NCBI RefSeq assembly: GCF_019802255.1
Contig: NZ_JAHYSS010000001.1
Span: 310,001 to 374,000, forward strand
Source of the DNA: Pedobacter polysacchareus
GTDB taxonomy: Bacteria; Bacteroidota; Bacteroidia; Sphingobacteriales; Sphingobacteriaceae
Length of the DNA: 64,000 bases
Reading direction: 5' to 3'
The notes below the pieces were generated by a model. It saw nothing but the letters and a program-made list of their open reading frames with translations, had not been told where the DNA came from and made no database searches. Both the position numbers and the translations under genes were made by a program. Shown here piece after piece: positions 7,693 through 15,603 of the stretch (its first letter is position 1; every line of letters starts with the position of its first letter).

Positions 7693-8074
7693 TTCTATAG
7701 ATTTAAATTTTAATAATCAACCAAGCGTAATTATACGTAAGTATAAACAATCGTTATCGAAACTAAAAGAAAGCGAATTGAAATATTTCACCAATCTTTT
7801 TTCAGCCTTAATTTGCCTTAGCAGCAGTAAATCTCTATTTAGCCTGATGTATAACAAGAGTTTTAAGAAATTGGAGAGGACAGCCTCTTATTGTATCAAA
7901 TTTGATACAATTAAGCTGAGCCATAAAAGCTTGCATAAAATACGCTTTATCTTTTTGTTGAGCCTGGTAAAACGCTTTAAATGAGCTGTTAAAGATTATT
8001 TTGGTAAAATGAAAGGAGCATTCCCGCTATCGTGGCACATTTCTTTCTAAGCCCCTCCAATAAAACAACACATT
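7693..8074. other. Divergent intergenic region, 382 bp, with palindromes
   Basis: The region between glpF (minus) and the barrel gene (plus). An open frame running through it on the plus strand lies largely antisense to glpF and looks random. It contains the inverted repeats at 7731-7746 and 7890-7911. I see no convincing promoter on either strand; a relaxed -7 (TTATTTTG, 7996-8003) is the best candidate for the plus-strand gene. Confidence 0.55.
7890..7911. promoter_or_regulatory. Perfect 22-bp palindrome, operator candidate
   Basis: The half-site ATTGTATCAAA (7890-7900) is followed directly by its exact reverse complement (7901-7911), with no spacer. Perfect symmetry of this length in a divergent intergenic region is what a dimeric repressor site looks like. 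It sits about 200 bases from glpF and 165 from the barrel gene. The regulator is unknown. Confidence 0.5.
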
Positions 8075-8689
8075 ATGAAAAAGATCATCATTTTGGCAAT
8101 ATGCCTATTCACCGCAGGTGCTGTAAATGCACAGAGTCCAATCAGATTTGGGGTCAAGGCGGGATTAAATCTCCCTAATATTATTAAAGGAGACGGAAAT
8201 AACGACTATGAAACTAAAGTAAATCCTGGATTTAATGCTGGTATTACTTTAGATATCATGTTGATCAAAGGGTTAGCCTTTACGCCGGAACTATTGTATT
8301 CCACGAAAGGCTATAAGTTGGAAACACCACTAGGTGAATTTAAGCAGACCACTCATTTTGTTGACATTCCAATTTTAGCCAGTATTAATTTAGGTGGCTC
8401 AGGATTAAATCTGGTTGTAGGACCTCAGGTTTCTTTCTTAACCTCCACTAAAAATAAGTATTCGAGCAATTTCGGATCCTCTGTAGAAGAGGAATATAGA
8501 GAAGATTCTGATAAGTTTAAAAAGAGCCTTGTAGGGGGTGTAATAGGATTTAGATATGATATTAATGACAAATTTGACCTTCATGGTCGTTATGCACTGG
8601 ATTTCCAGAAAAATAACGAAGATGGAACGAAAAGAACTCCTGAATACAAAAATCAAGTGTTCTCAGTTGGTGTTGGTGTAAAATTCTAG
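8075..8689 (+). CDS. Outer-membrane beta-barrel protein (PorT-like)
   Basis: A 204-residue protein with signal peptide 1-19 (ending AVNAQS), followed by alternating hydrophobic strands typical of an eight-stranded barrel: FGVKAGLNLPN, FNAGITLDIM, LAFTPELLYSTKGYK, THFVDIPILASINLG, LNLVVGPQVSFLTS, and a C-terminal strand ending VGVGVKF with the terminal aromatic residue expected by the BAM machinery. It is a paralogue of the gene at 8993, sharing the GPQVSFL and GGV(I/V)GxxY blocks. The ligand or function is unknown. Own terminator downstream. Confidence 0.88.
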   Translation: MKKIIILAICLFTAGAVNAQSPIRFGVKAGLNLPNIIKGDGNNDYETKVNPGFNAGITLDIMLIKGLAFTPELLYSTKGYKLETPLGEFKQTTHFVDIPILASINLGGSGLNLVVGPQVSFLTSTKNKYSSNFGSSVEEEYREDSDKFKKSLVGGVIGFRYDINDKFDLHGRYALDFQKNNEDGTKRTPEYKNQVFSVGVGVKF

Positions 8690-8992
8690 TACCTGTCCCA
8701 GTCAGAAAAAGGAATGCTCGGTTAGGGCATTCCTTTTTTTTTGTAATATTCTCCAGCTCTTTTCGGTATCACAGACAATTAGCATTTAATGCCTGCTTTT
8801 TTAGGTGTGTAGAATTTCGGACAATTCTTCTGTAGGTCAGGCGAAAGTCACAAGGCTGTATTTGACTTTATGATATTGATAGTCAGTAGTGTTTTGTCCA
8901 GGTAATCGTTCTTTTTTACGTTGAAATCTAAGTTTTTGGCATGGTTATTACAATAGCCTGTCCGAATTTTAAAATAATTAAAATCGATAACT
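8690..8992. other. Intergenic region between paralogous barrel genes
   Basis: 303 bp. Apart from the terminator at its start I see nothing recognisable: no good TAnnTTTG element and no small gene. The separate terminator suggests that the second barrel gene has its own promoter in this stretch. Confidence 0.5.
8706..8742 (+). terminator. Rho-independent terminator
   Basis: Stem AAAAAGGAATGC / GCATTCCTTTTT with an eight-base loop and a run of nine T, 17 bases after the first barrel gene. Confidence 0.85.
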
Positions 8993-9640
8993 ATGAAAAA
9001 ATTATTCATTATAGGATTGGGTCTGACGATGAGCAGTCTGGCCTTCAGAGCAAATGCACAACAATCACAAAGTGCAGCAAATGATCAGATGAGGTTCGGT
9101 ATTAGAGCAGGAGCCAATCTGATGAACATGGGTAAGATCTCTATTGGTGATCAAAATTATTCCACAGATTCAAAAGTGGGATTTCAGGCTGGTGTATATG
9201 CTGACCTACCTTTAGGTGGTGGTTTTGCATTTTTACCTGAAGTAATGTACTCGCAAAAAGGGGGTAAAGTGAAAGAAACTTTCGCAGGAAATACTTCTGA
9301 ATTTGATTCTAAAATAGGTTATCTGGATGTGCCAATTCTGATTGGGTTCAGACCAGCTCCAGAATTTACCATTTTTGCAGGTCCTCAGGTTTCCTTCTTA
9401 CTTTCTCAGGAGTCTTCCTTTAAAGTGAATGGCGAACAGGTAGGAGATAGTTTTACGAACAAAAAAGATTACAAAAAATCTATTGCTGGTGGAGTTGTGG
9501 GTGTTGGATACAGCATTACACCGAACATCAATATAAATGGAAGGTATGCGATGGACTTCCAGAAATCATTTAATGATGATTTAAACCAGGATAAATTGAA
9601 AAATAAAGGTTTCGCCCTATCATTGGGTTATACTTTTTAA
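8993..9640 (+). CDS. Outer-membrane beta-barrel protein, paralogue of 8075 gene
   Basis: A 215-residue protein with signal peptide 1-22 (ending FRANAQQ). The strand pattern matches the neighbour's: FGIRAGANLMN, FQAGVYADLPLGGGFAFLPEVMYSQKGGK, YLDVPILIGFRPAPEFTIFAGPQVSFLLS, SIAGGVVGVGYSI, NINGRYAMDFQKS, and a C-terminal LSLGYTF ending in Phe. The shared GPQVSFL block and RYAxDFQK motif show that the two arose by duplication, though the loops and strain-facing segments have diverged strongly. Function unknown. Confidence 0.88.
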   Translation: MKKLFIIGLGLTMSSLAFRANAQQSQSAANDQMRFGIRAGANLMNMGKISIGDQNYSTDSKVGFQAGVYADLPLGGGFAFLPEVMYSQKGGKVKETFAGNTSEFDSKIGYLDVPILIGFRPAPEFTIFAGPQVSFLLSQESSFKVNGEQVGDSFTNKKDYKKSIAGGVVGVGYSITPNININGRYAMDFQKSFNDDLNQDKLKNKGFALSLGYTF

Positions 9641-9685
9641 GTGTAATTGATTTATCTGATTATTATACTTTACCTATTGTGAGAG

Positions 9686-9720
9686 GCCTGTATCATCGCG
9701 TATGATACAGGCTTTTTTTT
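9686..9720 (+). terminator. Rho-independent terminator
   Basis: An 11-bp perfect stem GCCTGTATCAT/ATGATACAGGC with five-base loop CGCGT and eight T, 45 bases after the second barrel gene. Confidence 0.9.
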
Positions 9721-9810
9721 AACAGATTGAATTGCGGATGACCGTCTGATTTGATTTAGTTTGCCTTTGTCGCTAACCTTAGGCCAAAGCATTCTCCCTG
9801 TTTTTTTATA

Positions 9811-9818
9811 TATATTTG
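9811..9818 (+). promoter_or_regulatory. Candidate -7 element of the GH3 gene
   Basis: TATATTTG, a perfect TAnnTTTG match, 24 bases before the ATG at 9842. No clear -33 TTTG at the usual distance. Confidence 0.4.
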
Positions 9819-9841
9819 AAATTTAACCGAACACTAGCTCA

Positions 9842-11578
9842 ATGAAATTTAAGTACCCCATATTTGTCTTTATTTTCTCTTTAACGGGCCTTTCTGCCGT
9901 TTTTTCACAGGAATTGCCATCATCTAAATCAGCAGCGCAGCGAAAAAGCTATATAGAAACTTTGTCTAGTCCTAACCCATGGGTCGACTCTGTGTTTAAC
10001 AAATTAAATAAGCGCCAGAAAATCGCCCAGTTGTTTTTTGTGAGGGCACACACAGATATGGGCAAAGCATTCGAAGATTCCATTGCCAATGTGGTGAAGA
10101 AAGAAAGGATTGGTGGACTTGTGTTTTTTCAGGGAGGGCCGGGCCGACAAGCCATCCTGACCAATAGATACCAGGCATTGGCCCGCGTGCCTTTACTGAT
10201 TACTTCTGATGGCGAATGGGGATTGGGGATGCGTTTAGACAGCACTATTTCTTACCCTTACCAAATGGCTTTAGGGGCGGTTCAAGACAAAGAACTGATT
10301 TATAGAATGGGTTTGGAAGTGGCGAAAGATTACAAGCGGATTGGGATGCACATGAATCTGGCCCCAGATGTAGATGTGAATAATAACCCTAAAAATCCAG
10401 TCATCAATTACCGGTCTTTTGGTGAAAATAAATACAACGTAACCGCTAAAGCTTTGGCTTATATGAAAGGGATGCAGGATGGTGGACTATTGGTGAGCTT
10501 GAAACATTTTCCAGGTCATGGGGATACTGATGTCGATTCTCATTACGATTTGCCAAAACTGCCATTTTCAAAAGAGAGATTGGACAGTCTGGAAATTTAT
10601 CCTTTTCGCGAGCTGATCAAAGAGGGAGCAGCGGGAGTGATGATCGCACACATGAACATTCCGGCACTGGATAATACGCCTAATATGCCTTCTACCTTAT
10701 CAAAACCGATCGTTACAGGTATCTTAAAAGAAGAGCTAGGCTTTAAAGGCATTATCATTTCTGATGCGATGGGCATGAAAGGGGTAGTGAAATATTTTAA
10801 AGATGGTGAGGCTGATGTGATGGGCATCATTGCAGGTAATGACATCCTGGAGCTTTCAGAAAATAGTGCAAGGGCAATTAAGCTGGTGAGGAAAGCCGTT
10901 AGAGAAGGCCGAATTCCTATGGAACGCATCGATGAAAGTGTAAAGAAAATCCTGACCGCTAAATATTGGGCAGGCTTAAATGGTAAAGACACGATAAATG
11001 AAAACAATGTTTACGCGGAAGTCAACCGGCCGGAAAGTAAAGTGCTGTTGCAGCAACTGGCAGATGCTTCGATGACTTTGTTAAGGGGAAAACAATACCT
11101 AAAAACGCTTACTGCTCAAAAGAGAACAGCGATCATTAGCATTGGAACCCCTCAGGTGACGACTTTCCAACAGGACCTGGGTAAATTTTATAAAAACTCC
11201 GTTTTTTATACTTTGGATAAAACCGCAAATGCCAATGCTATTGCGAAAGTGTTAAAAGAGATGGGCAACTTTGATCAGGTAATTATTGGGATTCATGATA
11301 CAAGAACCCGCCCTGGGAATGGAATCGTGTTGAGCGCAGATCTGAAAATGTTTATTAAAGACATGGCCAATAAAAATGCTGTATTTGCTTTATTTGCCAA
11401 CCCCTATAACCTGGCTGCCTTGCCAGGCCTGGAAAATAGCAAGGTACTGGTGGTTGCTTATCAAAAGGAGGATTTTATGCAGCGTGCAGCATCGTCTGTG
11501 ATTAAAAATCAATTGACTACTTCTGGAAAATTACCGGTTACCGTGAATACTTTCTTTAAGTATGGTGATGGTGAGTAA
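9842..11578 (+). CDS. Glycoside hydrolase family 3, NagZ-like beta-N-acetylhexosaminidase
   Basis: A 578-residue exported protein (signal peptide 1-22, ending AVFSQ). The GH3 barrel contains the signature K221-H222-FPGHGDTDVDSH, where the Asp/His pair of the mobile loop is characteristic of NagZ-type N-acetylglucosaminidases, and IISDAMGMKGV carries the expected nucleophile Asp. A C-terminal alpha/beta domain follows. Relatives in Bacteroidota are often about 1000 residues with a fused beta-lactamase-type domain; this one stops after the second GH3 domain. Likely role: cleavage of GlcNAc-containing glycans, such as peptidoglycan fragments, in the periplasm or outside. Substrate inferred. Confidence 0.88.
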   Translation: MKFKYPIFVFIFSLTGLSAVFSQELPSSKSAAQRKSYIETLSSPNPWVDSVFNKLNKRQKIAQLFFVRAHTDMGKAFEDSIANVVKKERIGGLVFFQGGPGRQAILTNRYQALARVPLLITSDGEWGLGMRLDSTISYPYQMALGAVQDKELIYRMGLEVAKDYKRIGMHMNLAPDVDVNNNPKNPVINYRSFGENKYNVTAKALAYMKGMQDGGLLVSLKHFPGHGDTDVDSHYDLPKLPFSKERLDSLEIYPFRELIKEGAAGVMIAHMNIPALDNTPNMPSTLSKPIVTGILKEELGFKGIIISDAMGMKGVVKYFKDGEADVMGIIAGNDILELSENSARAIKLVRKAVREGRIPMERIDESVKKILTAKYWAGLNGKDTINENNVYAEVNRPESKVLLQQLADASMTLLRGKQYLKTLTAQKRTAIISIGTPQVTTFQQDLGKFYKNSVFYTLDKTANANAIAKVLKEMGNFDQVIIGIHDTRTRPGNGIVLSADLKMFIKDMANKNAVFALFANPYNLAALPGLENSKVLVVAYQKEDFMQRAASSVIKNQLTTSGKLPVTVNTFFKYGDGE

Positions 11579-11587
11579 GGTGCTGTA

Positions 11588-11633
11588 AAAAAAAAATCCC
11601 TCAAAAAACCATAAGCTCTTGAGGGATTTTTTT
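11588..11633. terminator. Bidirectional terminator
   Basis: AATCCCTCAA and TTGAGGGATT arms, flanked by an A tract on the left and T tract on the right, so it can work on both strands. It lies between the GH3 gene and the convergent thioredoxin gene. Confidence 0.85.
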
Positions 11634-11666
11634 AATAGTTGATGGCCATTCAGACCTTTTGTAATT

Positions 11667-12164
11667 TTATTTATTGTTTTCCGGTTTTAACGCGGCAACA
11701 TTCCAGTTTTTAAGGAATTCCGTTACTTTTTTCACACTGTGACCTTTTCCTTCTTCCAGATAAGCTGAGTTTTGCGTGTGTAAAAGTTTTCCATTACCAT
11801 CAAGAATCAGAAATACAGGAAAACCGAAACGTCCTGGGTATTGTAATTTGGCCAATACTGCTTCATTTTTGTTCTCTTTGCTATAATTGATCAACACTGT
11901 TTCATAATTGTCGTTCAGCAATTTTTTAAGCTCAGGGGTATGGTCTACCAGGTTATGAAAAGCGATGCACCAGGAGCACCAGTTTCCTCCTACCTGCACA
12001 AATACATGTTTACCTTCTTTTTTAGCCTTTGCTATGGCAGCATCAAGGTCGGACTGAGCATTCGCCGCAGGATTGTAAATTTTAACAGCTTCCTTCGTAT
12101 CCTGAGCAAAAGTGCTGATAGAGATAGTTATAAAAGCGAAAAGTAGTAAGGTTAATTTTTTCAT
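11667..12164 (-). CDS. Exported thioredoxin-like protein
   Basis: A 165-residue protein with signal peptide 1-20 (ending SISTFAQ). The thioredoxin-fold active site is W62-C63-S-W-C66 in GGNWCSWCIAFHN, a C-x-x-C resembling the Thioredoxin_7/DUF255 type, followed by GRFGFPVFLILDGNGK with the expected cis-proline. Probable role: disulfide handling in the periplasm. It is a single-gene unit with a 197-bp upstream gap in which I find no clear promoter. Confidence 0.85.
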   Translation of the reverse strand: MKKLTLLLFAFITISISTFAQDTKEAVKIYNPAANAQSDLDAAIAKAKKEGKHVFVQVGGNWCSWCIAFHNLVDHTPELKKLLNDNYETVLINYSKENKNEAVLAKLQYPGRFGFPVFLILDGNGKLLHTQNSAYLEEGKGHSVKKVTEFLKNWNVAALKPENNK

Positions 12165-12361
12165 TACAATTTATAGGTTAGTTATGGGTACAATAAACGT
12201 CGGTTTCAGCTTTCTTTGACTTGAAATCCAATGGTCATACAGCTATACCCAAAAGTAAAAAACTATTGAGACCTTTTTGTAATCTGAGTATAAAATTACT
12301 CTACTAATCTGGTAGTTTACTATTTTGTGGAAACTTCGGAAGAATCCTTTAGCTTTACCTA

Positions 12362-15300
12362 ATGCCTCAACAGCCGTTAAAAATACTACAAGCTTCCGCA
12401 GGATCTGGTAAAACATTCAGTCTTACAGCCCATTATTTGACCCTTCTATTATCCGGTGAAACCAAATACCGGGAAATTCTTGCCGTTACCTTCACCAATA
12501 AGGCGACGGAGGAGATGAAAACCAGAATCATGGAGGTATTGAAAGGCTTTGCCTTAGGTCAGGATGAGGTGGAAGATTACCGGATATTGGTTTTAAAAGC
12601 GCATCCAGATTTAAATAAAACATTGCTTCAGCAAAGATCAGAGGCAATTTATAAGAGAATCCTTCACGATTACAGTCGTTTTTCCGTGAGTACAATTGAT
12701 GGTTTCGTTCAAAAGGTGATCAGAGGTTTTGCCTTTGAACTGGGACTGGATTCTGGCTATGCGCTGGAAATGAATTTTGAAAAAGTAAAAAACGAGCTTG
12801 CGGATAAGCTGGATGAGCAGATGGACCACAATCCAAATTTGCTGCAGTGGATCATAGACCTTGCTTTAGACCGGATCAGTAACAATGTAAGCTGGAATTA
12901 CAGAAATGAGCTGACCGACCTGGCCGGCGAGATATTTAAAGAACGTTATCAGCCTTTCGATAATGCCATTCAGGAATTAATCGAGCATAACGACCTCAAT
13001 GTCATGTTCGGGGAGTACAGTAAATCCACCAAGCAGCAAATCAGTTTATTTGAAAGCGCGCTCAAAGAACTGGCATTACGGGCCACTAATTTATTTGAAG
13101 CTGCAAATATCGCGACCGATCAGCTCAAAGGAAAATCAAGGTCGCCTTTATTGGCCATTGCCAAGATTGCTGATGGTGATTTTTCAAAAATTGAAACGAT
13201 TGCTAAATTAATCAATGAGCCGGAAGAGTGGTTTAAAGCTGGGGCTGATGATAGTTTATACTATACCTTGAATCCCATTCTTGATAAATTATACCAGCAT
13301 TATAGCAATGGCCTGCCAGAATATATTCTTGCTCAGGCCTTCAATAAAAATTTATACTACCTGCGCTTAATGCAGGAAATGGCTGTTTTGCTGAAAACTT
13401 ACCGACAGGAAAGTGGCAACTTACTCATCAGTGATGCTCAAAATCTACTGAAAGGAATTACAGGCGAAGATGATGACAACCCAGCTTTTATCTGGGAAAA
13501 AACGGGTAGTCGTTACCGACATTTCTTATTCGATGAATTTCAGGATACTTCTGCGAACCAATGGGGCAACTTTAAGCCTTTATTGAAAAATGCAATGGCA
13601 GAAGCCAATGGGAAACTGATCGACCATTTGATTGTTGGCGATGTAAAACAATCTATTTACCGCTGGCGCAATGGTGATTGGAACATCCTTCATCAGCAGG
13701 CCAAGAAAGACATTGGCGAAACCTATGTGGTTGCCGCAAATCTGGAAGAAAATTATCGGAGTACAGAAAATATCATCTCCTTTAACAATACGCTTTTTAA
13801 AGCATTGCCGATCCTGATGCAGCGTCGCTTAAATGAAACGATTGGAGAACAATCCGCCAATCAGAAATTAGCAGATTGGTGGGAAGAAAAAGGCTTCAGT
13901 CACATCATGACCGATGTATATGAGGAAGTGACTCAGAAGATCACGCCAAAAACAGCAGCAGGTGGTGCCATTGATTTCTCTGTTTTGAAAACAGACGCCA
14001 ATGGGGCAAGTTTGGGCCGTACAGGCTTCAAACCAGAGGCTTTAAGGCGCATGGTAGAGACTTTAAAACGCCTGATTCTGGAAGAGAAGCGTTATAAAGC
14101 CGGTGATGCCTGTGTTTTGGTGCGCTCCAATTCGGAAGCCATTGCTGTAGTAGATGCTTTGATGGAAAATAACATCAATGTGATTTCCGGTGAGGCACTC
14201 TTAATTGAAAACAATACCGCGGTTAAAATCCTGATCAACACACTAAAAGTGATGGCAGGAATCCCCGGGAATACCGCTTTGTATAAAGCGAATATCATCA
14301 GTATGTATGCACAGTTGAGGGAAGTAGAAGTGCTGCCGGATCATTTATTCAACCTGAAAATTAAAGGCCTGGAGCATTTAATCGATCGACTGCCTCTTCA
14401 GCTTTGTGAAAATTGGAAGAGTTGGATGCAGCAGCCATTGCCAGAATTACTGGAAAAACTGATTCATGCTTATGGACTGAGTGAGGCAAAGCATTCTTCG
14501 CATTTACCTTATTTATTTGCTTTGAGAGATCTGGCAGGGAATTTCGCCCGGCAAGGGGAAAAAGGCATTACCGCCTTTCTGAACTATTGGGATGAAGAAG
14601 GCAAAAGAAAAACTTTACCATCTTCAGAAAACACCGATGCAGTACAGGTGATTACCATTCATAAATCTAAAGGACTAGCCTTTAAAGTGGTTATGGTGCC
14701 ATTCTGCAACTGGGAAATCAATGGAAAACCAAATGGGATTTTCTGGGTGCCTACTGCAGATACCGCTTACCATCAGCTGCAAAGTATCCCATTGAAATAC
14801 AATAAAGAATTAGGACAATCAGCTGTAGCCATCCCTTATTACGAAGAATTGCTTTACAATAATATGGATGCGTTAAATATGCTGTATGTGGCCACCACCA
14901 GGACAAAAGAGTATCTATATATCACTTGCTTAGGTAAAAAAACGGATACGGTAAGTACTATTGGGGATGTTTTAGCCATGACTTTACAAGATCAGCTGGA
15001 TGAAGATGGGCGGTTTTTTGTAGACGAACCCGTGGTTAAGAAAAGTAAAACACATCGCGTAGAAGAAAGCGGGCCAACCTTCATCAATCTGCAGGAATAT
15101 CCGACTTCAGAAAGACTTTCAGAAGTTTTCAATAATAACCTCAAAAGAAAAGAGCTGGAAATGCTTACTGGTACCAATGCGGGCAGGGAAGGAACGATAT
15201 TGCATGAAGTACTGGCCAGATCTGCTAATTTGGAAGAAATGGAAACTGTGCTGAGTAGTATGCTCAATGAAGGTTTTTTTAAAGCAGAGGAATTGCCTTC

Positions 15301-15601
15301 TTTACGTAGACAGGCAGGAAATGTATTGGCTCATGGCGAATTACAAGCCTTATTAAAAACCAGCAAGGAAACGATCAATGAGAAGAGCATTATTGATATC
15401 CGTGGGAAAATGTACCGGCCGGATAAAGTGCTGATCTCTGGAAATGAGGTCATCGTAATCGATTATAAATTTACGCTCAAAGAGAGCGATTCACATATTA
15501 AACAAGTGTACGGATACCGCGACTTGTTATTGGCAATGGGCTACCAGAAGGTGAAAACCTATTTGTTTTATGCACATAGTGCAACCTTAAAATCAGTGTA
15601 A
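12362..15601 (+). CDS. addA: AddA/RecB-like UvrD-family helicase-nuclease
   Basis: A 1079-residue helicase-nuclease subunit of the double-strand break resection complex. Helicase motifs are in order: Walker A ASAGSGKTFSLT near the N-terminus, Ia AVTFTNKATEEMK, II FLFDEFQDTS, III VGDVKQSIYRWRNGD, IV ENYRSTENI, V TIHKSKGLAFKVVMV, VI LYVATTRTKEYLYI. The C-terminal PD-(D/E)XK nuclease domain shows GTILHEVLA, VIDYKFT and QVYGYRDLLLAMG. It lies 2 bp upstream of its partner gene at 15604, so the pair is one unit. AddA is preferred over RecB because of the AddB partner with an iron-sulfur nuclease. Confidence 0.9.
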   Translation: MPQQPLKILQASAGSGKTFSLTAHYLTLLLSGETKYREILAVTFTNKATEEMKTRIMEVLKGFALGQDEVEDYRILVLKAHPDLNKTLLQQRSEAIYKRILHDYSRFSVSTIDGFVQKVIRGFAFELGLDSGYALEMNFEKVKNELADKLDEQMDHNPNLLQWIIDLALDRISNNVSWNYRNELTDLAGEIFKERYQPFDNAIQELIEHNDLNVMFGEYSKSTKQQISLFESALKELALRATNLFEAANIATDQLKGKSRSPLLAIAKIADGDFSKIETIAKLINEPEEWFKAGADDSLYYTLNPILDKLYQHYSNGLPEYILAQAFNKNLYYLRLMQEMAVLLKTYRQESGNLLISDAQNLLKGITGEDDDNPAFIWEKTGSRYRHFLFDEFQDTSANQWGNFKPLLKNAMAEANGKLIDHLIVGDVKQSIYRWRNGDWNILHQQAKKDIGETYVVAANLEENYRSTENIISFNNTLFKALPILMQRRLNETIGEQSANQKLADWWEEKGFSHIMTDVYEEVTQKITPKTAAGGAIDFSVLKTDANGASLGRTGFKPEALRRMVETLKRLILEEKRYKAGDACVLVRSNSEAIAVVDALMENNINVISGEALLIENNTAVKILINTLKVMAGIPGNTALYKANIISMYAQLREVEVLPDHLFNLKIKGLEHLIDRLPLQLCENWKSWMQQPLPELLEKLIHAYGLSEAKHSSHLPYLFALRDLAGNFARQGEKGITAFLNYWDEEGKRKTLPSSENTDAVQVITIHKSKGLAFKVVMVPFCNWEINGKPNGIFWVPTADTAYHQLQSIPLKYNKELGQSAVAIPYYEELLYNNMDALNMLYVATTRTKEYLYITCLGKKTDTVSTIGDVLAMTLQDQLDEDGRFFVDEPVVKKSKTHRVEESGPTFINLQEYPTSERLSEVFNNNLKRKELEMLTGTNAGREGTILHEVLARSANLEEMETVLSSMLNEGFFKAEELPSLRRQAGNVLAHGELQALLKTSKETINEKSIIDIRGKMYRPDKVLISGNEVIVIDYKFTLKESDSHIKQVYGYRDLLLAMGYQKVKTYLFYAHSATLKSV

Positions 15602-15603
15602 AG

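Noticed and set aside
7475..7984. A 169-residue open frame on the plus strand across glpF and the following intergenic region
   Set aside because: Half of it is antisense to the clearly coding glpF, the composition is random-like, and no domain or signal is visible.
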